DNA of 64,000 nucleotides. It comes from Aliidiomarina shirensis. Its GTDB lineage: Bacteria; Pseudomonadota; Gammaproteobacteria; Enterobacterales; Alteromonadaceae. The stretch is taken from the NCBI RefSeq assembly GCF_003987345.1, contig NZ_PIPP01000003.1, positions 62,001 through 126,000 on the forward strand. The letters run 5' to 3'. This document shows, piece after piece, positions 9,176-18,744 of this stretch. Under the pieces are notes generated by a model that saw only the letters and a list, made by a program, of their open reading frames with translations, did not search any database and was not told where the DNA came from. A program made the translations under genes and the position numbers. The first letter of the stretch is position 1. Each line of letters starts with the position of its first letter.

Positions 9176-10387
9176 TTATGCGGCCAGAACAAAAAAGAAT
9201 CCGGCAATACAAGCACTCATTAAGTTAGCAAGTGTAGCAGCCAACAAAGCGCGCATGCCCATCGTTGCAATATCTTTACGTCGGCTCGGGGCCATACCAC
9301 CTAACCCACCCAGCAAAATAGCAATCGAAGAAAAGTTAGCAAAACCACAAAGCATAAAGGTGATAATGATTTGGCTTTGCATGCTCATTGTATCTTTAAA
9401 TTGCGCGAAATCTAAGTAGGCAACAAATTCGTTGATTACCAGTTTCTGGCCAATAAAGCTGCCAGCGATCTGCGCTTCATCCCATGGAATACCCATAATG
9501 AACGCGAGCGGCTGGAAGATATAACCAAAAATAACCTGCATGGTAAGCTCTTCGTAACCAAAGAACCCGCCGAACCAGCCTAAAACGCCGTTTACTAATG
9601 CGATAAGTGCTACGAACGCAAGCAACATAGCACCTACGTTTAGGGCCAATTGCATGCCGCTCGAAGCGCCTGAAGCTGCAGCATCAATCACATTTGCACG
9701 GCGTTCTTCCGTAGGCACATGTTGCAAATTATTATTCGGTTCTTCTGTTTCTGGCACTATGATCTTCGCCATTAACAAAGCACCTGGCGCCGCCATAAAA
9801 CACGCAGCAATAAGGTATTTCAATTCAATACCCAAGCCTGCATAACCGGCAAGCACTGAACCGGCGATTGAAGCTAAGCCACCCACCATTACGGCGAAAA
9901 GCTCTGAACGGGTCATGTTTGGGATAAACGGACGCACAACTAGCGGCGCTTCGGTTTGGCCTACAAAGATATTCGCTGCAGCCGACATTGATTCAGGGCG
10001 GCTGGTACCCAGTAGTTTTTGCAAACCACCACCAATCAAGTTGATAACCTTTGTCATGATGCCAACATGATATAAAACGGCGATAAGTGAAGAGAAAAAC
10101 ACAATAACGCTTAATACATGAATAGCGAAAATAAACCCTTGTGAGTATTCACCGATATCACCAAACAAGAAGCTAATACCCGCGTTTGCGTATTCAATTA
10201 CACTCGCGACACCGAAGGCGATGCCTCCGAGCACTTCTTGCCCGATAGGCACATACAATACAAATGCACCTAACCCTGCTTGCAATGCAAATGCTAAAAC
10301 GATGGTACGCCACCGAATACTTTTACGTGCTGTTGAGAATGCAAACGCAACCAGTAACAACACAGCCATTCCGATAAGGCTTATCAT
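9176..10387 (-). CDS. nupC: NupC-type concentrative nucleoside transporter
   Basis: A 403-residue inner-membrane permease of the CNT family, which couples nucleoside uptake to Na+ or H+ influx. Hallmarks include [12 protein letters not shown] near 143-154 and [15 protein letters not shown] near 310, both part of the substrate-binding core, plus about eight to ten hydrophobic segments. The ATG has AGGGAAA six bases upstream. It starts 45 bases after udk on the same strand, so uptake and phosphorylation of nucleosides are probably made from one transcript. Confidence 0.92.
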   Translation of the reverse strand: MISLIGMAVLLLVAFAFSTARKSIRWRTIVLAFALQAGLGAFVLYVPIGQEVLGGIAFGVASVIEYANAGISFLFGDIGEYSQGFIFAIHVLSVIVFFSSLIAVLYHVGIMTKVINLIGGGLQKLLGTSRPESMSAAANIFVGQTEAPLVVRPFIPNMTRSELFAVMVGGLASIAGSVLAGYAGLGIELKYLIAACFMAAPGALLMAKIIVPETEEPNNNLQHVPTEERRANVIDAAASGASSGMQLALNVGAMLLAFVALIALVNGVLGWFGGFFGYEELTMQVIFGYIFQPLAFIMGIPWDEAQIAGSFIGQKLVINEFVAYLDFAQFKDTMSMQSQIIITFMLCGFANFSSIAILLGGLGGMAPSRRKDIATMGMRALLAATLANLMSACIAGFFFVLAA

Positions 10388-10432
10388 TCTGTTTCCCTAT
10401 TTATTATTCGCCGGTATTGAGCTCAATTAGCT

Positions 10433-11065
10433 TTATTCAGCCAGGAGCTGCCGGATTTTTGTTTTAATAATATCAATGGCAATTTCGTTTTGGCCGCCGC
10501 GGGTTACCACAAGATCGGCAAATTGCTTCGAAGGTGCGATAAATTCAAAAAATGCGGGGCGCACATAATGTTCATACTGCTCAGTAATCGAACTAAGTGA
10601 ACGGCCTCGCATTTCAATATCACGATTAATACGCCGTAATAAACAAATATCTAAGGGCGTATCCATAAACACCGATATATCGAACTGATCCCGTAATTTA
10701 GGATCACAGAGTAACAAAATACCTTCAACGAGGATAACCCGAGCTGGCGTTACCGGAATAGTATCTTTTATACGTGTATGTTCTTTATATGAATATTGCG
10801 GCATTTCAACTGAATTTCCATCGCGTAAGCTCTGCAAATGGGCAGCTAACAGCTCATGTTCAAATGCGCTCGGGTGATCGTAGTTGGTAAGTACTCGCTG
10901 ATCTAATGATAAATGGCTTTGATCGCGGTAGTACGCATCTTCTGAAAGAACAGAAATACGTTCGCCACCAAGTTCAGCAACTAACTCTTGGTAAACAGTT
11001 GAAGCAAATAAACTTTTCCCAGAAGCTGAAGGCCCAGCAATGGCAATAACAGTTGTTTTTCCCAC
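10433..11065 (-). CDS. udk: Uridine kinase
   Basis: A 210-residue cytoplasmic kinase that phosphorylates uridine and cytidine in pyrimidine salvage. The P-loop GPSASGKS is at residues 11-18; further family blocks are LSEDAYYRD, NYDHPSAFE and RRINRDIEMRGRS. Translation probably begins at a GTG (with AGGG upstream) because no ATG fits the conserved N-terminus. It precedes nupC, forming a nucleoside salvage pair. Confidence 0.95.
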   Translation of the reverse strand: MGKTTVIAIAGPSASGKSLFASTVYQELVAELGGERISVLSEDAYYRDQSHLSLDQRVLTNYDHPSAFEHELLAAHLQSLRDGNSVEMPQYSYKEHTRIKDTIPVTPARVILVEGILLLCDPKLRDQFDISVFMDTPLDICLLRRINRDIEMRGRSLSSITEQYEHYVRPAFFEFIAPSKQFADLVVTRGGQNEIAIDIIKTKIRQLLAE

Positions 11066-11291
11066 AAGTAACCCTATTTTCTACATCGGTAACCGCACAT
11101 TAGCGCGCATTATCCCGAATTACGGTTCATTTATAAACATGTAATTCTGGAAATCGCAGCTTATACGCTACAAATTCAATTTTTTTTGTTAATGTTTATG
11201 TTGATACGATTAGAAAAAACACAACTTTGGTAGATGTAGAGTACAAGGTTTATGGCGAAATACACATTTCCGGCAACAGGAGACGTAACGC

Positions 11292-12404
11292 ATGAACTCA
11301 TCTTATCGCCTAGCAGAAGAACTATTGCTCGCGGCTGACATTCAAATAAACGGCAACCGCGATTGGGATTTTCAACTTCACGATTCGCGCGTGTTTGCGC
11401 AAGCGCTAGCCCGGGGAAACTTAGGCTTGGGCGAATCTTATATGGACGGCGAATGGGATTGTCATGCGCTTGATGAATTCTTCTTTCACCTGTTACGAAA
11501 TAAAGTTCAGCAAAAAATTAACCCATCTCGCTTGCTATTCCACTTCTTGAAAAATCGTTTCTTTAACTTACAAAGTAATCGCCGTTCCTGGCAGGTAGGC
11601 GAAGCGCACTACGATATTGGCAATGCGTTCTATAAAAAAATGTTGGACGACCGCATGGTGTACACCTGCGGTTATTGGAAAAACGCTGAAAATCTGAACC
11701 AAGCACAAGAAGCAAAACTCGATTTGGCCTGCCAAAAACTGGGGTTGCAGCCGGGCATGCGGGTTCTTGATATCGGCTGTGGTTGGGGTAGCTTCATGCG
11801 GTACGCGGCCGAGAATTATGGCGTTGAATGCGTCGGTATTACCATTTCTAAAGAGCAAGCAAAACTAGCGGAAGAACACTGCGCTGGCTTACCGGTAGAA
11901 GTACGGTTAGCGGATTATCGGGATATGAATGAACCGTTTGACCGCGTAGTAAGCCTTGGCATGTTTGAACACGTAGGGCCGAAAAATCACCGGAAATATA
12001 TGGAAGTAGTGAAGCGTTGTGTAGCGCCCGATGGTCTTTTCCTGCTGCATACTATAGGCCGTAATATAGGCGATACCATGCCCGACCCGTTCATTGAGAA
12101 ATATATTTTTCCAAATGGAGAATTACCATCTATGCGCCACATTAGCCGGGCGAGCGAAGGTTTGTTTGTCATGGAAGATGTACATAGTTTCGGTGCGGAT
12201 TACGATAAAACACTCATGGCCTGGCACGCTAACTTTGAAGCAGCTTGGCCGGAATTCAAAGAGCAATACGGTGAGCGCTTTTATCGAATGTGGCGTTATT
12301 ACCTACTTTCTTGCGCAGGCGCATTCCGTTCTCGTGATATCCAGCTTTGGCAATGGGTACTTTCGCCCAAAGGAATCATTGGCGGTTATGAGTGCCCGCG
12401 TTAG
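11292..12404 (+). CDS. cfa: Cyclopropane-fatty-acyl-phospholipid synthase
   Basis: The 370-residue enzyme transfers a methylene group from S-adenosylmethionine to cis double bonds of membrane phospholipids. It has the CFA N-terminal domain, the block HYDIGNAFY (106-114), the SAM-binding motif VLDIGCGWGS (158-167), and the C-terminal LSCAGAFRSRDIQLWQWV signature. E. coli Cfa is 382 residues, so it is full length. It is monocistronic, with a 226-base gap shared with divergent udk. CFA synthases are usually induced under stationary phase or acid stress; no promoter was clear here. Confidence 0.94.
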   Translation: MNSSYRLAEELLLAADIQINGNRDWDFQLHDSRVFAQALARGNLGLGESYMDGEWDCHALDEFFFHLLRNKVQQKINPSRLLFHFLKNRFFNLQSNRRSWQVGEAHYDIGNAFYKKMLDDRMVYTCGYWKNAENLNQAQEAKLDLACQKLGLQPGMRVLDIGCGWGSFMRYAAENYGVECVGITISKEQAKLAEEHCAGLPVEVRLADYRDMNEPFDRVVSLGMFEHVGPKNHRKYMEVVKRCVAPDGLFLLHTIGRNIGDTMPDPFIEKYIFPNGELPSMRHISRASEGLFVMEDVHSFGADYDKTLMAWHANFEAAWPEFKEQYGERFYRMWRYYLLSCAGAFRSRDIQLWQWVLSPKGIIGGYECPR

Positions 12405-12429
12405 CGAGCACTCACTTTCAAATTTATAA

Positions 12430-13023
12430 TTAGTAGCCCCAAGGTGCAGGTGGCGAATCAATAATTTCGCTTAAATCGAAATCAACTCGCCATGTCCACT
12501 CACCGTCGGCCATTGTGCCGTAGCTATAGCGTTCGCCAGGCACCACTTCTATTCGCCAACCCAGGGTTTCGCCGTTCTCACCCGTTCGTTCAGTGAAAAT
12601 AAACATCTGTTGCTCCGCCGTTCCAGTATCTACTGTAGCGCCACCATAATCAGTTTCTTCAGAAGGTGAGCCGTCGGGTTCGCGATGATCATGGCTTAAC
12701 GTTAAATGATCATGATGCCGAGTGTAGATCCAAGTACGAGAGCGATCCCAATCATTGCGATCCGGCTTTTCAATGTGGAACGGCGCCAGAACCTGATTTT
12801 CCGAACACTCGCGAAAGTGCACAATAAGTTTTTCATCGCCTTCAAGCAAATCACGGCCTGGACGCTCTATTACACGTTCTCCCGCATATGCTTTACCACA
12901 CAAACTTTTCAACGCTGCAAAGAATTCCTGCTGTGGTTGTTCATCCGGTGCCGCGCAAGCAGTTGTTATAACAACCGCGCCCAGCACACATAAACTACGA
13001 AATAAAATTTTCGAACTCTGCAT
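12430..13023 (-). CDS. Hypothetical exported protein, possible lipoprotein
   Basis: The ATG at 13023, with AGGAGTAAGG just upstream, gives 197 residues; the open frame begins 11 codons earlier. The N-terminus is a signal sequence ending VITTAC-AAP, a loose match to a lipobox with the cysteine at about 23. The mature part has charged and aromatic segments (DRSRTWIYTRHHDHL, WTWRVDFDLSE) and ends PPAPWGY. I recognise no domain. It lies between the convergent cfa and the divergent pheA. Confidence 0.6.
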   Translation of the reverse strand: MQSSKILFRSLCVLGAVVITTACAAPDEQPQQEFFAALKSLCGKAYAGERVIERPGRDLLEGDEKLIVHFRECSENQVLAPFHIEKPDRNDWDRSRTWIYTRHHDHLTLSHDHREPDGSPSEETDYGGATVDTGTAEQQMFIFTERTGENGETLGWRIEVVPGERYSYGTMADGEWTWRVDFDLSEIIDSPPAPWGY

Positions 13024-13257
13024 ATTTTGCCTTACTCCTGATAGTAAAAACCTCACCGAATAGGCGCCTACCGAACTGTAACGCGCAAAATAAAATTTTT
13101 CAGCGTGTTTCTAAAAAAACCTACCGAATCTGTTGTTATTTACTGCACCTACGCCACCAATTTACGCAAGTTTCATGGTATCTTCATAAATTCACAAGAT
13201 TATAGCTGGCCTGTTAAACGGGTTTTGGCAAAAGAGTATGAATTGAGGGCGATACCC

Positions 13258-14421
13258 ATGGATTTACAATCGCTGCGCACGCGCATTGAAGATGTCGATC
13301 GGCGCATTTTAGAAGCACTCGCCGAGCGCCGCGAAGTTGCGTTGGCCGTAGCACGCAATAAAGCTGAAAAAGCAGGTGCCGTGCGCGATACTGAACGTGA
13401 AGCTTCACTGCTATTACGGCTTATGGAGCACGGCACTGAACTCGGCCTTGATGCCGGCTACTTAACGCGCCTTTACCAAATTATTATTGAAGATTCAGTG
13501 CTCACCCAACAAGCCTGGATGCAACAAGGCGATGGTAGCGGAAGCTTAAGTATTGCGCATTTAGGTACGGCGGGCAGTTATTCCCACTTGGCCGCACAAG
13601 GCTATGCCAATCGTCGACAGTGCACGCTGCAAGGCGTTTCCTGCGAAACCTTTAATGATGTTTTGAAATCAGTTGAAGATGGGAATACAACCCTTGGTAT
13701 TTTACCGATAGAGAATTCAACATCGGGTTCTATCAACGAAGTATACGATTTACTTCGCCATACGCACCTGCACATTGTTTCCGAAACCTACCTTTCGGTT
13801 GAACATCAACTGCTGGTTAGCAAAGGCGATGAAGATAAAGAAATACACACGATTTATGGGCACCCGCAAGCAATAGCACAGTGCTCACGTTATTTAAGCC
13901 ATTTAGAAAATGTGAAAGTGCTTTCTTGCCCTTCATCAGCCCATGCAATGGAGCTGGTAGCAACTAGCAAAGAACCTGGTATTGCCGCCCTAGGTTCGCA
14001 AAGCGGTGGCGCGTTGTTTAATCTTGTTGCAGTGGCGCAGAACTTAGCGGATCAGCCCGGTAATCAAACACGCTTTATTTTAATTCAACGGGAAGCCTGC
14101 CATGTTCCGCAGCAGGTGCCAGCACGTACCAGTTTAATTATGGCCACCCATAATCAGCCAGGCGCACTCGCCGATGCGCTGATTATCTTGCGCCAGCATG
14201 AACTCAACTTAATTAAGTTGGAATCGCGGCCAATGCCAGGTAATCCTTGGGAAGAGTTATTTTATGTAGATTTGGCCGTACACGAACAAAGCCCGCAATG
14301 GCAAGATGCGTTGCGGGAATTAAAGGCAATGACCCGGTTTATAAAAGTGCTCGGTAGTTATGCTGACGAGCGAGTGAAAGCAACACGAGTAATAGCCCCA
14401 GAACAAAAATCTGGCGCTTAA
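13258..14421 (+). CDS. pheA: Bifunctional chorismate mutase/prephenate dehydratase
   Basis: A 387-residue enzyme for the last specific steps to phenylalanine. I start at ATG 13258 (GAGGG upstream), which aligns with the E. coli N-terminus; the frame is open 51 codons further up. Residues 1-90 are the AroQ chorismate mutase domain (RTRIEDVDRRIL, RLYQIIIEDSV); about 100-280 the dehydratase domain (GTAGSYSHLAA, ILPIENSTSG, NQTRFILI); about 285-387 the ACT regulatory domain with ESRP, where phenylalanine binds for feedback inhibition. I looked for a Phe-rich leader peptide in the 234 bases upstream and found none. Confidence 0.96.
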   Translation: MDLQSLRTRIEDVDRRILEALAERREVALAVARNKAEKAGAVRDTEREASLLLRLMEHGTELGLDAGYLTRLYQIIIEDSVLTQQAWMQQGDGSGSLSIAHLGTAGSYSHLAAQGYANRRQCTLQGVSCETFNDVLKSVEDGNTTLGILPIENSTSGSINEVYDLLRHTHLHIVSETYLSVEHQLLVSKGDEDKEIHTIYGHPQAIAQCSRYLSHLENVKVLSCPSSAHAMELVATSKEPGIAALGSQSGGALFNLVAVAQNLADQPGNQTRFILIQREACHVPQQVPARTSLIMATHNQPGALADALIILRQHELNLIKLESRPMPGNPWEELFYVDLAVHEQSPQWQDALRELKAMTRFIKVLGSYADERVKATRVIAPEQKSGA

Positions 14422-14469
14422 TTTCACAACTTAGCTACACTTAACGAAATTATTTTGGATAACAAACTT

Positions 14470-16269
14470 ATGAACTTTAAATTACTGAGCTTTTCTGCAG
14501 CAAGCATTGCGGTTCTTACCTTGAGCGCTTGTTCTGGCACGTACAGCTCTTCAGACAGCGGCGATATCATTGCCGAGCAATGTGCAAGCCCGACCGCTGG
14601 CCTCGCGCAATTAGCAGCGCTTGCGCGCAGCGATGAGAATACTAGCGTTACAGTGAACGGCGTGGTGCATGGTGTTTTCCAGGGTGAACACCAGCTTCAA
14701 GGTTTCTTTATTCAAGGCGACGACGGTGCAGCTTTTGTACCCGATAGCCCATTAATTGGCGAGGTTGTTGAAGGCCAAAGCATTCAAGTAACCGGTAATA
14801 TCGATTCATATTACGGCGGCTGGCAGCTAACCAATATTAGCGATTTCGCTAACTGCGGTACTGCCGAAATTAAAACGGTAAATGTAAGCCTACCATTGCA
14901 GCAAAATGAAACGCTGGATAATCATTTACTCCAACGCGTTTCTCTCGATCACGATATGGTGGTTATTGGCAATTATCAGCTTGGTCGCTTTGGCACCCTA
15001 GATATTGCCACCGAACGCTTATGGACCGCCACTCAAGTTGAACAGCCAGGCCCTGATGTTTCCGTTAGAACCAGCTACAACAATGCGCGCCGTTTAGTGC
15101 TCGATGATGGCTCGTGGGTAGAAAACCCAGAGGTTGTGCGCTACCCCACTGGCGGCCTCAGCATGGCTAATCCCGTTCGTGGCGGTGATGAAGTGAGTAA
15201 TATTGAAGGCATATTGGTACGCGTTGGCAATAGTTACCATATCCAACCTGTGATAGATCCAACATTCCAACAAAGAAACCCTCGTACTGATGTTCCTGAA
15301 TTACCTGAAGGTGATTTACGAGTGGTTGCATTTAACGTGCTCAACTACTTTAACGGCGATGGCCAAGGCGGTGATTTCCCAACGCCTCGTGGCGCAGCAA
15401 CGCCAGAAGAGTTCGAACGCCAGCGGGCGAAAACGTTAGCGACTATTGTTGCCTTAGATGCCGATATTTATGCGTTAATGGAAATGGAAAATGATGGCTT
15501 TGGCGAATTTAGTGCCCTTGCCGACCTAACCCGCGGCTTAAACGATACGGTTTCAGGCTCGCCATACTCGTATGTGAGCGCTGATGCTGATCAAGTTGGC
15601 GGCGATGCCATTACCCAAGCCATTATTTACCGCAATGATCGGGTTGCACCTAAAGGTGACGCGCAATGGACCGAAGAAGGCCCGTTTAGCTGGGGCAGCC
15701 GCCCGCCACTGCTGCAAAACTTTAGCGTAAATAGTACTGGTAAAGAAATTGCAGTTGTAGCCAATCACTTTAAATCGAAAGGCAGTTGCCCAAGTGAACG
15801 TAATGACGCAAACGCCAATCAAAACGATGGTCAAGCGTGCTGGAATCAATTGCGCGTTGAAACGGCTGAAGCGTTAGTGAAGTGGCTTGCTAGCAATCCG
15901 AAGGATTTAAGCCATAGTAACTACATAGTGCTTGGTGATTTTAATGCTTACAAGATGGAAGATCCGCTTGCCGCTCTAGCCGGTGCCGGCTTCCCGAACC
16001 TAGCCAACTACTTCGACACCGATGGTTACTCGTATGTGTTTCGGGGTGAGCAAGGAAGTTTAGATCACGTATTAGTGCACGATTCAATTTGGGATGCTGT
16101 TCAAGGTATGGCGCATTGGTACATTAACGCCGATGAACCAATTGCCTTCCAATATCCAACCCGTGGGAAAACTGAACAACAGCAAGAGCAGTGGTATGCG
16201 CCATCGCCTTATCGTTCTTCGGATCATGATCCTATCATCACGGTAATTGATTCAGCGCAACTACATTGA
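14470..16269 (+). CDS. ExeM/NucH-type extracellular endonuclease, lipoprotein
   Basis: I take the ATG at 14470, which gives 599 residues and the lipobox LSAC; the frame opens at a TTG five codons earlier and no site is strong. After the lipoprotein signal comes an OB-like/ExeM N-terminal part (VNGVVHGVFQGEHQLQGFFIQ), then an endonuclease/exonuclease/phosphatase domain from about 280: VVAFNVLNYF, ALMEMEND, ANHFKSKGS, LGDFNAY and SSDHDPI supply the catalytic Asn, Glu, His and Asp residues. ExeM-type enzymes degrade extracellular DNA for nutrition or biofilm dispersal. Lipidation suggests it stays on the cell surface. Confidence 0.87.
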   Translation: MNFKLLSFSAASIAVLTLSACSGTYSSSDSGDIIAEQCASPTAGLAQLAALARSDENTSVTVNGVVHGVFQGEHQLQGFFIQGDDGAAFVPDSPLIGEVVEGQSIQVTGNIDSYYGGWQLTNISDFANCGTAEIKTVNVSLPLQQNETLDNHLLQRVSLDHDMVVIGNYQLGRFGTLDIATERLWTATQVEQPGPDVSVRTSYNNARRLVLDDGSWVENPEVVRYPTGGLSMANPVRGGDEVSNIEGILVRVGNSYHIQPVIDPTFQQRNPRTDVPELPEGDLRVVAFNVLNYFNGDGQGGDFPTPRGAATPEEFERQRAKTLATIVALDADIYALMEMENDGFGEFSALADLTRGLNDTVSGSPYSYVSADADQVGGDAITQAIIYRNDRVAPKGDAQWTEEGPFSWGSRPPLLQNFSVNSTGKEIAVVANHFKSKGSCPSERNDANANQNDGQACWNQLRVETAEALVKWLASNPKDLSHSNYIVLGDFNAYKMEDPLAALAGAGFPNLANYFDTDGYSYVFRGEQGSLDHVLVHDSIWDAVQGMAHWYINADEPIAFQYPTRGKTEQQQEQWYAPSPYRSSDHDPIITVIDSAQLH

Positions 16270-16387
16270 TAAAAACGAATGGCACAATAGATAAGTATCG
16301 TTAGTAATCTCCACGTAAGGTGGTAGTGTTGTTAGCATGAACGATGGCGTTAGGAATTTTTTTAACGCATGGGAAAGGAGTAAACAT

Positions 16388-16861
16388 ATGCAACAGTTAA
16401 ATGTTATTGGTTTGGAAGCACAAGGTGCGAAAGCGCTGGCTGATAAACTGAACCAACTCTTGGCAAACTACCAAGTGTTTTACATGAATGTTCGCGGTTT
16501 CCATTGGAATGTGCGCGGCGAACGCTTTTTCGAACTACATGTAAAATTCGAAGAAACCTACAACGATTTATTATTGAAGATCGATGAAGTAGCAGAGCGC
16601 ATTCTTACCTTGGGTCAGCGCCCCCGCCATGCTTATTCCGCGTATCTTGAGCAAAGCAATATCGCCGAAGCGAAAGATGTGCATGATGGCCGTGAATGTG
16701 TAGAAAATATTCTGCAAAGCTACAAAGCGGTAATCCAACTACAACGTGAAATTTTAGCTGAAGCGGCAGAGCTAGGCGACGAAGGTACCGTTGCCTTGAT
16801 GAGCGATTACATTTCTCAGCAAGAGAAAACGGCTTGGATGCTTACTTCATATTTAGGCTAA
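16388..16861 (+). CDS. dps: Dps-family DNA-binding ferritin-like protein
   Basis: The ATG at 16388 has AAGGAG upstream and gives 157 residues; an open frame extends 17 codons earlier. The ferroxidase ligands H39, H51, D66 and E70 have the same spacing as in E. coli Dps (12, 15 and 4). The protein oxidises iron with peroxide, stores it, and can protect DNA as a dodecamer. The short N-terminus has few lysines, so DNA binding may be weak. It is followed by a strong terminator. I could not make out an OxyR site. Confidence 0.93.
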   Translation: MQQLNVIGLEAQGAKALADKLNQLLANYQVFYMNVRGFHWNVRGERFFELHVKFEETYNDLLLKIDEVAERILTLGQRPRHAYSAYLEQSNIAEAKDVHDGRECVENILQSYKAVIQLQREILAEAAELGDEGTVALMSDYISQQEKTAWMLTSYLG

Positions 16862-16883
16862 GTCTCGAATAAATACCCATTTG

Positions 16884-16919
16884 AAAGCCACGGTTTGCAA
16901 ACGCTACCGTGGCTTTTTT
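16884..16919 (+). terminator. Rho-independent terminator after dps
   Basis: AAAGCCACGGT and ACCGTGGCTTT pair over an 11-base loop, followed by a T-run. Confidence 0.88.
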
Positions 16920-16957
16920 GTTTAGGTTGAAGCCTAGCGAGGCGATTTTTTATTCGC

Positions 16958-16963
16958 TATAAT
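16958..16963 (+). promoter_or_regulatory. Possible -10 box for trhO
   Basis: A perfect TATAAT lies 72 bases before the trhO start. No convincing -35 hexamer sits 16-18 bases upstream, so this is a weak call. Confidence 0.3.
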
Positions 16964-17034
16964 GCGCCCGCGTTTTTACACGCACCCAGTTAACCGCACT
17001 GAATTTACGATTCAGCCAGCCGAAGGAAAAAGTG

Positions 17035-17955
17035 ATGCAATATATTTGTGCAGCGCTCTATAAGTTTGTAGAGCTAAATGATTATGAAGAACTCCGCCAG
17101 CCGTTATTTGATGTAATGGCTGAAAATGAAGTAAAAGGCACCCTTTTACTCGCCCGCGAAGGTATTAACGGCACTATTTGTGGTACCCGCGATGCGGTGG
17201 ATAATGTGCTCAACTGGTTGAAAAGCGATAGCCGCTTCGCCGATCTCGAGCACAAAGAATCACCTAGCGAAACCCAAGCTTTTTACCGCACCAAGGTTAA
17301 ATTGAAGAAAGAAATTGTAACCATGGGCCTCGATTGGGTAGATCCTAAAAATATCGTGGGCACATACGTGGCGCCGTCAGAGTGGAACCGCATTATTAGC
17401 GATCCCGAAGTATTACTTATCGATACCCGCAACGATTACGAATATGCCGTGGGTACATTTAAGGGTGCTATTAACCCGAAAACAGAAACATTTCGGGAAT
17501 TTCCCGAATACGTAAAAGAGCACCTCGATAAAGAAAAGCACAAGAAAGTAGCCATGTTTTGTACCGGTGGCATCCGTTGTGAGAAATCTACGGCATACTT
17601 GAAAGAACTTGGCTTTAACGAGGTGTATCACCTACACGGCGGTATCTTAAAGTACCTAGAAGAAGTACCCGCCGAAGAGAGCATGTGGGATGGCGAATGC
17701 TTTGTATTCGACCAGCGTGTAACCGTGAAGCATGGCTTAGAGCAAGGCTCTTATGACCAATGCTACGCTTGCCGCATGCCAATCACAGAAGAAGAAATGC
17801 AATCAGAGCAATATGAAAAAGGCGTAAGCTGCCCCCATTGTTTTGATAAAACAACGCCAAGCCAGAAAGAACGCTTCGCCGAACGCGAGAAGCAAGTTCA
17901 ACTCGCCAAAGCACGTGGCGAAAAGCACATTCGTGATGGCCGCTTGGAAGGTTAG
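17035..17955 (+). CDS. trhO: tRNA uridine(34) hydroxylase TrhO (YceA family, rhodanese domain)
   Basis: The 306-residue protein starts at ATG 17035 with AAGGA seven bases upstream (a GTG directly precedes it). An N-terminal acylphosphatase-like domain contains [13 protein letters not shown]; the rhodanese domain about 120-215 has the active-site loop [10 protein letters not shown]; a C-terminal cysteine-rich tail (CYACRMP and CPHC) probably binds metal. TrhO adds a hydroxyl to uridine 34 of several tRNAs using oxygen. It is somewhat shorter than the E. coli protein, as in many marine relatives. It stands alone, flanked by terminators. Confidence 0.93.
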   Translation: MQYICAALYKFVELNDYEELRQPLFDVMAENEVKGTLLLAREGINGTICGTRDAVDNVLNWLKSDSRFADLEHKESPSETQAFYRTKVKLKKEIVTMGLDWVDPKNIVGTYVAPSEWNRIISDPEVLLIDTRNDYEYAVGTFKGAINPKTETFREFPEYVKEHLDKEKHKKVAMFCTGGIRCEKSTAYLKELGFNEVYHLHGGILKYLEEVPAEESMWDGECFVFDQRVTVKHGLEQGSYDQCYACRMPITEEEMQSEQYEKGVSCPHCFDKTTPSQKERFAEREKQVQLAKARGEKHIRDGRLEG

Positions 17956-17979
17956 TTAACGCCAAATAACGACCGATAG

Positions 17980-18014
17980 AAACCTCGAGCTTTTCTGAAG
18001 CTCGAGGTTTTTTT
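17980..18014 (+). terminator. Rho-independent terminator after trhO
   Basis: AAACCTCGAGCTT and AAGCTCGAGGTTT form a perfect 13-bp stem with a 5-base loop, then a T-run. Confidence 0.92.
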
Positions 18015-18090
18015 ATGGAAATTTTACACCTTCGAATCGCGTTACCTCTTAAAATAGTGAGTATCTAATATGATTTAAAGAGGAAGAATC

Positions 18091-18744
18091 ATGGCGTATT
18101 TTGCAGTTATTGGCCTTGGCCGATTTGGTACTACTACTTCGTTGGAACTTATGCATCTTGGGAATGAAGTGCTCGGTATTGATATCGACCCGAAAGCAGC
18201 CGAGCCTCTTGCAGAGCGCCTATCACAAACTATTATTGCCGATGCCACCGATGAGCGCGCACTTAAAGAACTAAATCTTGGTAATTGTGATGGGATAGTT
18301 GTAGCAATTGGTGAGGATCTACAAGCCAGTTTATTGTGCACGCTAAACCTTTTAAATTTAGGAATTCGTTGCCTATGGGTTAAGGCGGGCGATTCCGCGC
18401 ATCACTCTATTCTCAGTAAGTTGGGCGTGCGCAATATTGTTCACCCCGAAGAAGAGATGGGTATTCGCGTAGCACAATCGCTAAACTACCCAATGGTCAA
18501 CAGTTACATCGGATTAGGACACAACACGTACATTGTGGATGTAAATATCACAGAGAAAATAAGCTCTAAAACTGTAGGGCACCTGCGTAAAGCAACAGGA
18601 AACCAAGTAAACATTCTACTAGTGAAACGCGACATAGAAATGTTTCATCATCCAGACGATAATTTTGCCCTGCAGAATAAAGATCACTTAGTTTTAGTGG
18701 GTGCTCGGGATGTGCTAACCAAACTTGGGCCGTTGTTGAAATGA
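18091..18744 (+). CDS. ktrA: Potassium uptake regulatory subunit KtrA
   Basis: A 217-residue cytoplasmic RCK protein that gates KtrB. The N-terminal RCK_N domain has the nucleotide-binding motif GLGRFG at 8-13 and IDIDPK at the end of the second strand; a C-terminal RCK_C domain covers about 135-217. AGAGGAAG lies a few bases before the ATG. The stop codon overlaps the ktrB start by four bases, so the two are translationally coupled. Binding of ATP or ADP is expected to control ion flux. Confidence 0.93.
   Translation: MAYFAVIGLGRFGTTTSLELMHLGNEVLGIDIDPKAAEPLAERLSQTIIADATDERALKELNLGNCDGIVVAIGEDLQASLLCTLNLLNLGIRCLWVKAGDSAHHSILSKLGVRNIVHPEEEMGIRVAQSLNYPMVNSYIGLGHNTYIVDVNITEKISSKTVGHLRKATGNQVNILLVKRDIEMFHHPDDNFALQNKDHLVLVGARDVLTKLGPLLK

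Noticed and set aside
13024-13257. Attenuator or Phe-rich leader peptide before pheA
   Set aside because: No short Phe-rich frame with a start signal and no terminator/antiterminator pair could be found.
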